DNA of 64,000 nt from Aphodosoma sp045614825 (GCA_045614825.1 JAZLDO010000178.1:25202-89201); one strand, 5' to 3'; shown: positions 45,342-54,141, counted from the first letter of the stretch. Notes: a model not told the origin generated them from the sequence alone. Numbers and translations are program-made.

Positions 45342-46598
45342 ATGATGACAATTGACAATTTCAATTTTGCTGGTAAAAAGGCATTTGTTCGTGTTGACTT
45401 TAATGTGCCTGTTGACGAAAATTTCGTGATCACTGATGATACACGTATTCGTGCCGCTATGCCAACTCTTAAAAAGATATTGGCTGATGGTGGTAGTCTT
45501 ATTATTGCATCACACATGGGTCGCCCTAAAAAAAATCCAGACCCTAAATATTCTTTGAAACATATTGTTGACCACGTTAGCAAAACTCTCGGTGTAGAGG
45601 TTAAATTTGTTGATGATTGCAATGCTGCTGATGAAGCATGTGCTGCCCTCAAACCAGGCGAAGCTCTTCTTCTTGAAAACCTTCGTTTCTATGCTGAAGA
45701 AGAAGGTAAACCTCGTGGTTTGGCTGAAGATGCAACTGACGAAGAAAAAGCAGCTGCTAAAAAAGCAGTGAAAGCATCGCAAAAAGAGTTTGCTAAACAC
45801 CTTGCTTCATACGCAGATTGTTATGTAAATGACGCCTTCGGTACAGCTCACCGTGCTCACGCTTCTACAGCTCTTATTGCTGACTATTTTGATGCTGATA
45901 ACAAAATGTTTGGTTATCTTATGAATAAAGAAGTTACTGCCGTCGAAAAAGTTATGTCAGAAACAGTTCGCCCATTTACAGCAATCATGGGTGGCTCGAA
46001 AGTATCTTCTAAAATCGAAATCATCGAAAATCTTCTTACAAAAGTTGATAACCTTATCTTGGCAGGTGGTATGACATATACTTTCATGAAAGCACAAGGT
46101 GGTAAAATAGGTCAATCAATCTGTGAAGATGACAAACTTGATTTAGCTCTCGAACTTATGGCAAAAGCAAAAGCTAATGGTGTAAACCTCGTATTGGCTG
46201 AAGATGCTAAAGTAGGCGATGGGTTCTCTAACGATTGCAACTCTCAATATGCTGACGTAATGAATATTCCAGAAGGTTGGGAAGGTATGGATATCGGTCC
46301 AAAAACAATGGAAAAATTCGCTAACGTAATTCGCAATTCTAAAACAATCCTTTGGAACGGACCAACAGGTGTATTTGAATTTGATAATTTCTCACATGGT
46401 TCGCGTGCTGTAGCCGAAGCTATCGTAGAAGCAACAGCTAATGGAGCATTCTCACTTGTAGGTGGTGGCGACTCTGTTGCTTGTGTCAATAAATTCGGTT
46501 TGGCAGATAAAGTAAGCTACGTATCAACAGGTGGAGGTGCGCTTCTTGAAGCTATTGAAGGACGTGTGCTTCCTGGTATTGCTGCGATTAAAGGATAA
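45342..46598 (+). CDS. pgk: Phosphoglycerate kinase
   Basis: 418 residues. FVRVDFNVPVDE at the N-terminus (substrate site), ASHMGRPK, LLLENLRFYAEEEGKP, FGTAHRAHAST, IMGGSKVSSKIEII, LWNGPTGVFE and the nucleotide-binding VGGGDSVACVNK. It interconverts 1,3-bisphosphoglycerate and 3-phosphoglycerate with ADP in glycolysis. C-rich codon choice is consistent with high expression. A TAAACTCTAAAC repeat lies just upstream (45312-45335). Confidence 0.96.
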   Translation: MMTIDNFNFAGKKAFVRVDFNVPVDENFVITDDTRIRAAMPTLKKILADGGSLIIASHMGRPKKNPDPKYSLKHIVDHVSKTLGVEVKFVDDCNAADEACAALKPGEALLLENLRFYAEEEGKPRGLAEDATDEEKAAAKKAVKASQKEFAKHLASYADCYVNDAFGTAHRAHASTALIADYFDADNKMFGYLMNKEVTAVEKVMSETVRPFTAIMGGSKVSSKIEIIENLLTKVDNLILAGGMTYTFMKAQGGKIGQSICEDDKLDLALELMAKAKANGVNLVLAEDAKVGDGFSNDCNSQYADVMNIPEGWEGMDIGPKTMEKFANVIRNSKTILWNGPTGVFEFDNFSHGSRAVAEAIVEATANGAFSLVGGGDSVACVNKFGLADKVSYVSTGGGALLEAIEGRVLPGIAAIKG

Positions 46599-46619
46599 TA
46601 ATGAAATATTTTATTTTTA

Positions 46620-46651
46620 GAGGCGCAAAATATTTTGCGCCTCTTTTTTTG
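46620..46651 (+). terminator. pgk terminator
   Basis: Perfect stem GAGGCGCAAAA/TTTTGCGCCTC followed by seven T. Confidence 0.92.
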
Positions 46652-46678
46652 TTGTTTGTGAAAAAATGTTTACCTTTG
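46648..46678 (+). promoter_or_regulatory. Promoter of the FISUMP-like gene
   Basis: TTTG (46648-46651), 19 bp, TACCTTTG (46671-46678). The -33 box uses the T-run of the pgk terminator. It fixes the next start at 46705 rather than 46666. Confidence 0.75.
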
Positions 46679-46704
46679 TGCAAAATTTAAAAACATTTAC
46701 TATT

Positions 46705-48060
46705 ATGGAAGGAAATAAAAAGAAAAGAAGAAATTGGTTATGGGTATTAATTTTATTACTCATAGTTGGTGGTTTTATTTTGTTGTTTATTCGTGGTTGT
46801 GAGGGTGATGGTAGAGAGGTAGAAGATGGTGGTACTACAATTGAAGAAGGACAAACTGTTGGTGTTGATTTTCAATCGGAAGACACGTTGGTTGTAGATT
46901 CTATAGGGTATGTAGATTCTGTAATTGAGGCAGATAGTGTTATTCAGGAGGGTGTGTCTGATGAAGAAGATGAAGAGGAAAAAGAAACATTAAAAGACGG
47001 GCAATTAGAAAAACAACGCTTAGAAGAGCAAGAACGTAAGGAACAATTGCAACGTGAAGCAGACGAAAAGCAAAAACGTCAAGAGCAATTGCAACGTGAA
47101 GCAGAGGAGCGTCGTCGTCAGCAAGAAGAGGAAGAGGTTCGTCTTGCCGAAGAGGCACGTTTGGCGGAGGAAGAACGTATGCGTCAACAAAAAGATAGTC
47201 TTGAAGAGGTTAAACGCCGTCAAGAAGAAGAACGTATAATGAGTGAGGGTATTTTGTCAGGTGAATTTTCTGTTTCATGGAATACTAAAGTGCGTTTTTC
47301 TCAAGGTAATCTTCAATATCAAGCATCTACAGATACTTGGCGTTTTGCTGCAAATCAATGGGATCATGAAGGTATGCGTAATGAACGTATTGATCCTGAT
47401 TATAATGGTTGGATTGATCTTTTTGGTTGGGGAACATCTGGTTATAATAAAAAATATCCGTTTATGATTAGTACCGAATATTACGATTATGGAGCAGGAC
47501 CTCGTACAATTTCAAATTCACAATATGATTGGGGTGTGTATAATGCTATTAGCAATGGAGGTAATCGTGCTAATATTTGGCGTATTATGACAAATAATGA
47601 GTGGCGTTATCTTTTCTGTAAACGAGAAAATGCCGCTAAATTATTTGCGTTTGCAACTGTCGCAGGAGTGAAGGGTATTATTGTGATGCCTGATAATTGG
47701 AAAAAGCCATCAAGTGTAAAACTACTTCTTAGTATTAATCATGGTTTGAGATATGATGCGGATAACCGTTATGTAAGTACAGATTTAAAAGCAGATAATT
47801 ATGCACTGAATATTGTTTCGATAAGTGGTTGGCGTATATTAGAAGAGGCTGGTGCTGTTTTTCTTCCAGCGGCAGGTGGTCGTGATTATGCTAATGTGTT
47901 TGAAGTACAAAACTGTGGTTTTTATTGGTCGGGTACGGTTAATGGCGAAGCAGAGGCTTATATGATGGCTTTTTCGTCAGGTGATATTGTTGCCACTGAT
48001 TTTGAATCTCGAGTATGTGGCTTTTCTGTTCGATTGGTTAGGGATGTTAAGGCTGAATAA
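46705..48060 (+). CDS. Membrane-anchored coiled-coil protein with FISUMP-like domain
   Basis: 451 residues. Basic N-terminus (KKKRR), one TM helix (~11-30), an acidic linker, a charged coiled coil (~100-185) with tandem copies of QREAxEKxxRQEQL, then a globular domain (~190-450) of the kind found in many Bacteroidota surface proteins: VRFSQGNLQYQ ... WRFAANQWD ... LFGWGTSGY ... EWRYLFCKR ... VFLPAAGGRD ... YWSGTVN ... GFSVRLVRD. The latter resembles the FISUMP/formylglycine-enzyme-like lectin fold. Location is probably inner membrane with the domain in the periplasm. Function unknown. Confidence 0.75.
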   Translation: MEGNKKKRRNWLWVLILLLIVGGFILLFIRGCEGDGREVEDGGTTIEEGQTVGVDFQSEDTLVVDSIGYVDSVIEADSVIQEGVSDEEDEEEKETLKDGQLEKQRLEEQERKEQLQREADEKQKRQEQLQREAEERRRQQEEEEVRLAEEARLAEEERMRQQKDSLEEVKRRQEEERIMSEGILSGEFSVSWNTKVRFSQGNLQYQASTDTWRFAANQWDHEGMRNERIDPDYNGWIDLFGWGTSGYNKKYPFMISTEYYDYGAGPRTISNSQYDWGVYNAISNGGNRANIWRIMTNNEWRYLFCKRENAAKLFAFATVAGVKGIIVMPDNWKKPSSVKLLLSINHGLRYDADNRYVSTDLKADNYALNIVSISGWRILEEAGAVFLPAAGGRDYANVFEVQNCGFYWSGTVNGEAEAYMMAFSSGDIVATDFESRVCGFSVRLVRDVKAE

Positions 48061-48143
48061 TACTTGTTTTTGCAAAGTATGAATATGTTAATGCTTATAT
48101 AAAAAGCTCTCTTCTTACTAAATTTTGATAGGGAATCTGAGAA

Positions 48144-49073
48144 ATGAATGATATTATGGGTACATATATTTTAGAGAATGAATATTTGCGAGTTGAAGCA
48201 TCTTCGTTGGGTGCTGAATTGCAATCTGTGCGAGATAAATATACAGGTTTTGAATATCTTTGGCATGGCGATAAAGCATATTGGGCTCGCCGTTCACCTA
48301 TTTTATTCCCTATTGTAGGAAAGGTGTGGAATGGGCGTATGCTTTATCAAGGAGCAGAATATTCATTAAGTCAGCATGGTTTCGCTCGTGATTGTGAATT
48401 TGAAGCAATAAATGTACTTGATTTAAATAGAAAGTTTAATTATCGATTCTCTTCATTCAATGCGATGGCCTTTCTTTTAAAATCAAATGAAAATACACGT
48501 AAAATTTATCCTTTTGATTTTGAATTATATGTAGTTTATCAACTTGAAGAACGTTCATTGAAAGTTCATTGGGTAGTGGAGAATAAAACAGATGGTGATA
48601 TTTATTTTCAAATAGGAGCACATCCTGCATTTAATTATCGTGATTTTGATGCAGAAGCAGATGTTCAAGGTTATATGAAGTTTAATCGCATTGGTTCTCT
48701 TTTGCTAACACGACTTGAGTGTGGTGGATATGCTGTTGCAGAACGAGCCGATTTCGTTGTGCCTGAATCTGGTGTTGCAATCACAAAAGAGACATTTGCA
48801 GGTGATGCTCTCGTTTTCGAAAAACAGTTGAATAGTGTGGCGTTATGCGATAAACAAGGTGAGGCTTATGTCGAGCTCTCTTTTGATGCTCCAGTTGTAG
48901 GCCTTTGGTCGCCGGCTAAAGCAGGTTATGCTCCGTTTATGTGTATTGAACCTTGGTATGGTCGTTGTGATGATAGTAATTTTGAGGGAATTTATAGTCA
49001 AAAACCATATATCAATCATCTTTTGAAAGATGAAATATTTAGGTCTCAATATGTAATTCATTTCATCAAATAA
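48144..49073 (+). CDS. Aldose 1-epimerase (LacX-like)
   Basis: 309 residues (alternative start at 48156, MGTYILENEYL). Family signs: LENEYLRVEASSLGAELQSV, YLWHGDKAYWARRSPILFPIVG, LSQHGFARDCEF, FQIGAHPAFNYR (active-site His) and GLWSPAKAGYAPFMCIEPWYG with the catalytic-type Glu. It interconverts sugar anomers in the cytoplasm; the sugar cannot be named. Confidence 0.85.
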   Translation: MNDIMGTYILENEYLRVEASSLGAELQSVRDKYTGFEYLWHGDKAYWARRSPILFPIVGKVWNGRMLYQGAEYSLSQHGFARDCEFEAINVLDLNRKFNYRFSSFNAMAFLLKSNENTRKIYPFDFELYVVYQLEERSLKVHWVVENKTDGDIYFQIGAHPAFNYRDFDAEADVQGYMKFNRIGSLLLTRLECGGYAVAERADFVVPESGVAITKETFAGDALVFEKQLNSVALCDKQGEAYVELSFDAPVVGLWSPAKAGYAPFMCIEPWYGRCDDSNFEGIYSQKPYINHLLKDEIFRSQYVIHFIK

Positions 49074-49132
49074 TTTCATTTGAAATAATTTTATTTGAAA
49101 TAGGTTTATTTCAAAATTCATATGTAACTTTG
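49074..49132 (+). promoter_or_regulatory. Promoter with ATTTGAAAT operator-like repeats
   Basis: TAACTTTG (49125-49132) is preceded by TTTGAAATAATTTTATTTGA-type sequence: two direct copies of ATTTGAAAT (near 49079 and 49094) and an inverted copy ATTTCAAA (near 49108). This looks like a regulator-binding region for the small gene at 49153. Confidence 0.45.
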
Positions 49133-49152
49133 CAGCGTAATTAAATCGACAC

Positions 49153-49251
49153 ATGTTGCTTGATAAAGATTTAATAGATATACGTGTAGAATCTAAAATT
49201 GAAATTCAAGATCCAGTGTTTGAATGGTGGTTGTTGAATGAATATTTATAG
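49153..49251 (+). CDS. Possible 32-residue protein
   Basis: MLLDKDLIDIRVESKIEIQD ... ending WWLLNEYL; acidic, no TM helix. Supported by a -7 box 20 bp upstream and a strong terminator at 49312. No family is recognised. Outside this unit and the tRNA promoter, 49252-49555 holds nothing else I can support. Confidence 0.4.
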   Translation: MLLDKDLIDIRVESKIEIQDPVFEWWLLNEYL

Positions 49252-49311
49252 CATTTTTTTGGGAGAAATTGCAAAAACTCGAAAAAATAGAATAATTTAT
49301 GTTTGTTAAGG

Positions 49312-49344
49312 GGATGTTTTTTTATGAAAAACATCCTTTTTTTT
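49312..49344 (+). terminator. Rho-independent terminator
   Basis: GGATGTTTTT/AAAAACATCC stem with eight T. Confidence 0.85.
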
Positions 49345-49478
49345 GTTTTGTAGTTTATTTAATAGCTATTGTTTGAATAAAATATTAATTTTATTTTATT
49401 TGTAATATTCTGATTATTAAAGATATTTGTAGGTAGTTAGAAAAAATTGCATTTTTTTTAAAAAAAGTTGTTGAAATA

Positions 49479-49510
49479 TTTGGTAGATTCGAAAAAAGGT
49501 CGTATCTTTG
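49479..49510 (+). promoter_or_regulatory. tRNA-Asp promoter
   Basis: TTTG (49479-49482), 20 bp, TATCTTTG (49503-49510). Confidence 0.75.
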
Positions 49511-49555
49511 CATCGCAATTGAGAGAGATACTTAATCAATCAAGAGAGCGACAAT

Positions 49556-49629
49556 GGTGTGGTAGTTCAGCTGGTTAGAATACCTGCCTGTCACGCAGGG
49601 GGTCGCGGGTTCGAGTCCCGTCCATACCG
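49556..49629 (+). tRNA. tRNA-Asp (GTC)
   Basis: 74 nt cloverleaf: acceptor GGTGTGG/CCATACC, D arm GTTCAGCTGGTTAGAAT, anticodon stem-loop CCTGCCTGTCACGCAGG with anticodon GTC, and T arm GCGGGTTCGAGTCCCGT, discriminator G. CCA is not encoded. Its 3' end borders an integrase-bearing island, so it is the probable attachment site. Confidence 0.95.
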
Positions 49630-49633
49630 CGAA

Positions 49634-49678
49634 AAAAAACTTACAAGAAATTGATTTTCAATCTTGTAAGTTTTTTTT
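49634..49678 (+). terminator. tRNA terminator
   Basis: AAAACTTACAAG/CTTGTAAGTTTT stem followed by a run of T. Confidence 0.85.
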
Positions 49679-49687
49679 ATGTCCAAA

Positions 49688-49862
49688 AAAATGCACCAAA
49701 AATGCACCAAAAATATACCTAATTTCTTATTAATGAGGTCCTTATGGGTGTCTTTTTGTTCTATGTATTCCTGCTTTCTATTCCATTTTCTCACTTTACG
49801 CCTAACAGCACGAAATATAGTGGTGCATTTTTTCTGCCATTTTTGCTAAAAAAATGCACGAA
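49688..49862. repeat. TGCACCAAAAA repeats, possible integrase arm sites
   Basis: Two direct copies of ATGCACCAAAAA (49691 and 49702), one inverted copy (GGTGCATTTTTT near 49823) and a variant ATGCACGAAAAAA (49849-49862), between the tRNA and the integrase. Spacing and position fit arm-type sites of a tyrosine-integrase attachment region; this is inference. Confidence 0.45.
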
Positions 49863-49888
49863 AAAAGGAACTACCTTTGTAGTTCCCT
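49861..49888 (-). terminator. Integrase terminator
   Basis: On the minus strand GGGAACTAC-AAAG-GTAGTTCC is followed by six T, right after the integrase stop. Confidence 0.8.
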
Positions 49889-49889
49889 T

Positions 49890-51224
49890 CTAAAAATGTT
49901 TTTCCATAAATGCTTGCCGTTGCTTATCCCCAATCGCAAAATATGGTCTCATAGCATCAAAATCTTCGTGTCCTGTATAAGTTCTAATCATTTCTTCTGT
50001 CCAACCTTTCTCTGCGCAATGCACGACAAAAGTTCTTCTCGCTGTATGTGTCGCAATGATGTCGCATATCTTAAATGTGATGTCACTTCTGTCATTTCCA
50101 CAATACTCTGTTTTGCTTACCTCTCTCTCTATTCCCAACCTGCAAGCAATCTTTTTTAAGCACTTATTCATTTTCTGATTTGACTTTTTGGGAAAGAGTA
50201 GCCCATTATCACTTTTCTTGTCCTTATATTTCATATATAAACTCTTGCTGTATTCATTTAGGTAAATGGTGAGAGCGTCATTCGTCTTCTTGCTCACTAA
50301 TGAAAATGATGATGGGTTATCTTTGTTGTCAAAATTGGATTTTTTTAATAAATCCAAATCACTATGCCTTAATGATGTTGCACAACAGAAACAAAATCTA
50401 TCCCTTGCTAACTCCAAATCCTTTTCAAGTTCATCAAACTCACAATTGTAGAATTGGAGAAACTCTTCCCAAGTTAAATAATTGTATGCTGTTGGTCTTG
50501 CAATCTTCAATTTCTTAATCTTGTGTCCCATCACATCGTGACCATATTTCAAATATCCCTTCTCATTTGCCCATTTCAGTATTTGCTTGAAGTGTTGCAT
50601 ATGCTTATCGATCGTCGTATTATTATATCCTTCATTGATGAGAAAGTGTTGGTATTCGTCCAATGTCGCACTAGTTATCCTGTCCATTAGTAATTTTGGG
50701 TCCATTTTCTGAATACCGCTCTGCACGGCACTCAATTTATCAAAAGACGGGTGTTCCCAGAGTTTCTTTCTATTGATATGGCTGTTCTTTGCAGGTTTCC
50801 AATTTTCTTCCTTGCTTCTAACCTCCACATAAATCTTTGCGAATTGGTCAAATGTCAAGTTCTTAATCCTTGTGAGTTTCACACAAGGGTTGAAAAAACT
50901 CTCAATAACGAAATCTATCCATTCCTGTCTATCCTTTTTGTTCGTTATTTGCTCCAATCCTTGTTCGGTAATAATCGCTTTTTCAATGTGGCTTTCCAAT
51001 TTTGCGAGTTCATCTCGGAGTTGTATGAGTTCTTGCTGTTTATCCGCACTTTCTATCTTACTAATCTTTCTTACAGAATTAGTTTTTTCGTTCCAATCTT
51101 TCGGCGAAATATACAAATTAGTCTTGCTTCCTACGCGGAAGTTTCTGGACACTGATACTCTTACAAGTATTTGGCTCTTCTTGTTTGCCTCTTGTTTCTT
51201 TGATAATTCGTATTTAATCGTCAT
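49890..51224 (-). CDS. int: Tyrosine site-specific integrase
   Basis: 444 residues. N-terminal arm-binding domain (LVRVSVSRNFRVGSKTNLYI ... DWNEKTNSVRK), core-binding SAM-like domain (~110-215), and a catalytic domain with Arg in CCATSLRHSDL (~284), the H-x-x-R pair in ATHTARRTF (~394-397), His in TGHEDFDAM and nucleophile Tyr in MRPYFAI (~429). This is the Bacteroidota conjugative/phage-island type. It reads toward tRNA-Asp, as expected of an integrase next to its attachment site. It shares an operon with the small HTH gene (3-bp gap), a likely excisionase. Confidence 0.93.
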   Translation of the reverse strand: MTIKYELSKKQEANKKSQILVRVSVSRNFRVGSKTNLYISPKDWNEKTNSVRKISKIESADKQQELIQLRDELAKLESHIEKAIITEQGLEQITNKKDRQEWIDFVIESFFNPCVKLTRIKNLTFDQFAKIYVEVRSKEENWKPAKNSHINRKKLWEHPSFDKLSAVQSGIQKMDPKLLMDRITSATLDEYQHFLINEGYNNTTIDKHMQHFKQILKWANEKGYLKYGHDVMGHKIKKLKIARPTAYNYLTWEEFLQFYNCEFDELEKDLELARDRFCFCCATSLRHSDLDLLKKSNFDNKDNPSSFSLVSKKTNDALTIYLNEYSKSLYMKYKDKKSDNGLLFPKKSNQKMNKCLKKIACRLGIEREVSKTEYCGNDRSDITFKICDIIATHTARRTFVVHCAEKGWTEEMIRTYTGHEDFDAMRPYFAIGDKQRQAFMEKHF

Positions 51225-51227
51225 ATA

Positions 51228-51521
51228 CTACGCACCTCCCATTTTTGATTCAATTTCTTTTTTTGAGTAATAATCTCGTCCTCCTATAGTTCTGGCTGTT
51301 AAATACCCAGACTTTTTCCATCTGTTGATGGTTGAAATACTTCTATTAAAATACTCTGCTGTCTCACGGCTGTCATACCATTCTTTCTTTTCATTTTCTC
51401 TTTTTGCTTCTGCTAGTTTCTTGTGCCACTCTTCTTCCCAAGAAAAAAATAGGGCTTTCAAATCTTCCATCTTTACAGTTATGGACAGATTTTTCTCTTC
51501 AATGTTGATACTTTTTGTCAT
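51228..51521 (-). CDS. Small HTH protein, likely excisionase/regulator
   Basis: 97 residues. C-terminal MerR/Xis-like HTH: YDSRETAEYFNRSISTINRW (residues ~50-69) then KKSGYLTARTIGGRDYYSKKEIE. N-terminal helix is charged. The gene ends 3 bp before the integrase gene; such proteins bend attachment DNA or control integrase in similar islands. Confidence 0.75.
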   Translation of the reverse strand: MTKSINIEEKNLSITVKMEDLKALFFSWEEEWHKKLAEAKRENEKKEWYDSRETAEYFNRSISTINRWKKSGYLTARTIGGRDYYSKKEIESKMGGA

Positions 51522-51692
51522 ATTTATTAAAATTAAATTTTATAAAATCAATTAGGCTTGAAATCGGACTTATCTTTTTATCCGTCAATTTCTTAACCTT
51601 GTATTATAAATATAACAAAACGCACAGAAAAATGACGAAAAAAAGCACTTTTTTTTCAAAAAGATGTCATTTTTTTGCACTTTTTATGTTTA

Positions 51693-52352
51693 TCATATAG
51701 CGAACTCCTTCTTTAACCTTTTGACTGTGCTCTCCGATACTTCTGTGAGTTTTGCCACCTTCCTGATTGGATAGCCCGCTCTTAAAAGTTTTAATACTTC
51801 CTTGTATTCTTCTTTTTTTGTCTCAACTGGTTTGCGGTAGCCTTCTTTGCGACCGAGTCCTGATTTCCCTGTTGTAGCAATGTTTTTATCCACATAGACT
51901 TTTCTGCCCGATTGCAAGCGATAGTAGATATTTTCTCTTTCCATTTGGGCACAAACACCAAGCACCGATACCATCACAGCAAGATATGGATTCTCCTTAC
52001 CATCTGCCGAGAACAATGATAATCCCTCTTTCTGAAAATAAGCGTTGATACCATTGTCTTTCAATATGCGAATAGTATCCAATACCTCCCAAACAGCACG
52101 ACCACAACGAGAAAGTTCCGAGAACAAAATAACATCTAAACGATTGCTGATAGCATATTCTATACACTCCGATAGCACCGCACGCTCCTCATTGCGTTTT
52201 GCTCCTGATATATGTTCTTCAAAAATCTTACAAATAGTCATCGCATTTCTCTTTGCATAATCTGTTAGATCTATCACTTGTCTTTCGGTTGATTGTCTGT
52301 CTCCTGTTGAGGACACACGAGCGTATATTGCTACTCTGATACCTGTTGTCAT
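51693..52352 (-). CDS. Serine recombinase (resolvase/invertase family)
   Basis: 219 residues from MTTGIRVAIYARVSS. The frame is open to an ATG at 52406, but that stretch consists of the GGGTTCATTT repeats, so the later start (52352) is preferred. Catalytic Ser in YARVSS (~10-15), LDVILFSELSRCGR, EKEGLSLF-like region and C-terminal HTH YPIRKVAKLTEVSESTVKRLKKE. It cuts and rejoins DNA at short inverted sites; it may invert a segment or resolve the element. It stands apart from the integrase pair. Confidence 0.85.
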   Translation of the reverse strand: MTTGIRVAIYARVSSTGDRQSTERQVIDLTDYAKRNAMTICKIFEEHISGAKRNEERAVLSECIEYAISNRLDVILFSELSRCGRAVWEVLDTIRILKDNGINAYFQKEGLSLFSADGKENPYLAVMVSVLGVCAQMERENIYYRLQSGRKVYVDKNIATTGKSGLGRKEGYRKPVETKKEEYKEVLKLLRAGYPIRKVAKLTEVSESTVKRLKKEFAI

Positions 52353-52361
52353 AATCATATA

Positions 52362-52440
52362 TGGGTTCATTTTAATATTGGGTTCATTTAAGTCTTGTAA
52401 GGTCATTTGAACCTATTCATTCTTGGGTTCAGTTCAAACA
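52362..52440 (-). repeat. GGGTTCATTT repeats upstream of the recombinase
   Basis: GGGTTCATTT at 52363 and 52380, a partial copy GGGTTCAGTT at 52425, and a reverse-oriented ATTTGAACC at 52404-52412. They lie across the leader of the serine recombinase gene and may be its own binding (crossover or operator) sites. Confidence 0.55.
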
Positions 52441-52523
52441 AAGAGTTATTTGGTCTCTTTTTACGCGTTCTTTCTTTTTGCTTGAAGTGTTTTCTGTGAC
52501 GGCAAGGAAACTTATTTGTTCTG

Positions 52524-52580
52524 CAAAGATACATAAAATTTTTCATATACCACTGGACCACAGCGAGTTAAATTGGTCCA
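52524..52580 (-). promoter_or_regulatory. Recombinase promoter with inverted-repeat operator
   Basis: On the minus strand TATCTTTG (complement of 52524-52531) is a full -7 box. Upstream, TGGACCA (52554-52560) and TGGTCCA (52574-52580) form a perfect inverted repeat with a 13-bp spacer over the -33 region, which lacks TTTG. This suggests an activator- or repressor-controlled promoter. Confidence 0.6.
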
Positions 52581-52589
52581 AAAAATAAA

Positions 52590-52622
52590 AAAACAGGAGG
52601 ATGTCCATAAAACATACCTCCT
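52590..52622 (-). terminator. Terminator of the 52770 gene
   Basis: Minus-strand AAGGAGGTATGT ... ACATCCTCCT stem followed by GTTTTTTTA. Confidence 0.75.
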
Positions 52623-52769
52623 TAATTTGAAAATCTCATTTTTTGAGCAATAAACTTATATCTTTAATTATCAGATATTTAGCAAAATAATTCATTCTAA
52701 CAGTTATCTTTTTTACACTAAATACCTTATTTCTAACGAGTTTTGGACATCCACTTTATATCATTCTGT

Positions 52770-53369
52770 CTAACCAAACCACTCTTCCTTAATTAATTCT
52801 TGTATTTCGTAATTAAGGTTTTTGCTTTTATCGCCAGTAACCAGTGATAACATATTCCTTTGAAACTGAATACGCAAGTAATTCTCCATCCACTGATTTT
52901 TAACTTGTTTATGATCTTCAGCGTCCATCTTTGCTCTACACTCAAAGTAGTCTGCTGCATCTATTATCCAATAGTTCTCTACATCTTTATTTTCACAATT
53001 AGCATAAACCAAATCACACCTGTAATTCATCATATTTTCTACGGTAGCATCATACGAATATAACCTCGTTTGAGCACCATATTCCTTATATTCATTCCCT
53101 TTTCGGTCTATCCAAATTTCATCCAAATCTCCTTCAAATGAACCGTGGTGTATTGCCTCAAATAAACATTTGCCAAATATTTCTTCCACTACATATTCTA
53201 GTAATCGTTCCTCTGAAAAGGGTTTATGTTTTAATTCATCATCTTTAATTCTGAAACCATAAATGTATTTACTCTCTGACATACAGAGCGGTTTGTTAAA
53301 CAAAATCTGATAGCATAAACTATCTTTCTTTTCTATTCTATCCATTTTACTAAATTCTATTATATACAA
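52770..53369 (-). CDS. Hypothetical island protein, 199 aa
   Basis: No recognised domain. Soluble, acidic to neutral, Cys- and Tyr-rich in the middle (RCDLVYANCENKDVENYWIIDAADYFECRAKMDAED). The pattern DLV-x10-YWIIDAADYFECRAK has a nuclease-like feel (acidic residues then E-x-K), but I cannot assign it. Own terminator downstream at 52622. An inner ATG (residue 9) is an alternative start. Confidence 0.6.
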   Translation of the reverse strand: MYIIEFSKMDRIEKKDSLCYQILFNKPLCMSESKYIYGFRIKDDELKHKPFSEERLLEYVVEEIFGKCLFEAIHHGSFEGDLDEIWIDRKGNEYKEYGAQTRLYSYDATVENMMNYRCDLVYANCENKDVENYWIIDAADYFECRAKMDAEDHKQVKNQWMENYLRIQFQRNMLSLVTGDKSKNLNYEIQELIKEEWFG

Positions 53370-53499
53370 TATTTATGGGTAGGGGTGTCGTTAGGCACAC
53401 AAATAGATATGAGATTAAGCGTTTGATAAAAAATAATAATAATTATTTTTTTGAACACCTTTTACTATATAGAAAATGCAGTAGGTAAGAAATAAAAAA

Positions 53500-53932
53500 T
53501 GTATGTAAGGGCGATAGCCCGTAAGACCATTCTTACCTCACCGATAGGAGCATATTATCCTTTACCCTATATAGATACTAATCATACCTCTTTATCTACT
53601 AACCTTTACCTGTTATACTTTCCTCTCTTATATCCTATTAACAGAAATCATCTTATACTAATAATCTAATCCTATTCTCTCTATTAAAGAATATCTGTAA
53701 GGCGTAGCCTGTAAGATATTCTTTCCTTATCCGTAAGGAGAACATAACATACTTTACCCTATATCATATTATCCTTTAAATTATCATACTTACTATCCTA
53801 TCATCTTTCCTATAATATCCTATTAACAGACATCTTCTTATTCATATATCTAATCATATCCACTCTATTAAAGAATATCTGTAAGGCGTAGCCTGCAAGA
53901 TATTCTTTCCTTGTCCGTAAGGACAATCACCT
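53500..53932. repeat. Three ~185-bp tandem repeats with paired palindromes
   Basis: Copies centred at 53514, 53705 and 53889 (spacings 191 and 184). Each has a long hairpin (AAAGAATATCT-GTA-AGGC / GCCT-GTA-AGATATTCTTT in copies 2 and 3; GGGC-GATA-GCCC in copy 1), immediately followed by a second hairpin (CCTTATCCGTAAGG, CCTTGTCCGTAAGG). Between them is pyrimidine-rich sequence sharing TTTACCCTATAT and TATCCTATTAACAGA. There is no open reading frame. Possible origin/iteron region, small-RNA array, or recombination sites. The rest of 53370-54140 has no gene. Confidence 0.7.
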
Positions 53933-53962
53933 ATATTCATATTTTATCTTAACTACAATTAA

Positions 53963-54141
53963 TTCATTTATTTATAAATGTTTATAATCTAAAGTCAGTT
54001 TTTGATTGTTTTTTCTTTTCTTATATTTTTAGTTAATACCTTATTTTATAAAACACCTTATTATTAGATAGTTAAGTTATTAACTATAATAACTTCATTT
54101 ATTTATAAATGTTTGTAATATAAAATCAGTTTTTGATTGTT
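53963..54141. repeat. Pair of 48-bp direct repeats
   Basis: 53963-54010 and 54094-54141 both read TTCATTTATTTATAAATGTT ... TCAGTTTTTGATTGTT and match at 45 of 48 positions, 131 bp apart. The right copy ends exactly at the 3' end of the minus-strand gene 54141-55112. Confidence 0.75.

Noticed and set aside
49591..49794. Minus-strand frame encoding ...GRDSNPRPPA
   Set aside because: This is the well-known false peptide produced by reading the complement of a tRNA gene; it lies over tRNA-Asp and its terminator.
53500..53932. Possible CRISPR array
   Set aside because: Units are ~185 bp with long palindromes and similar spacers, only three copies, and no cas genes are near.
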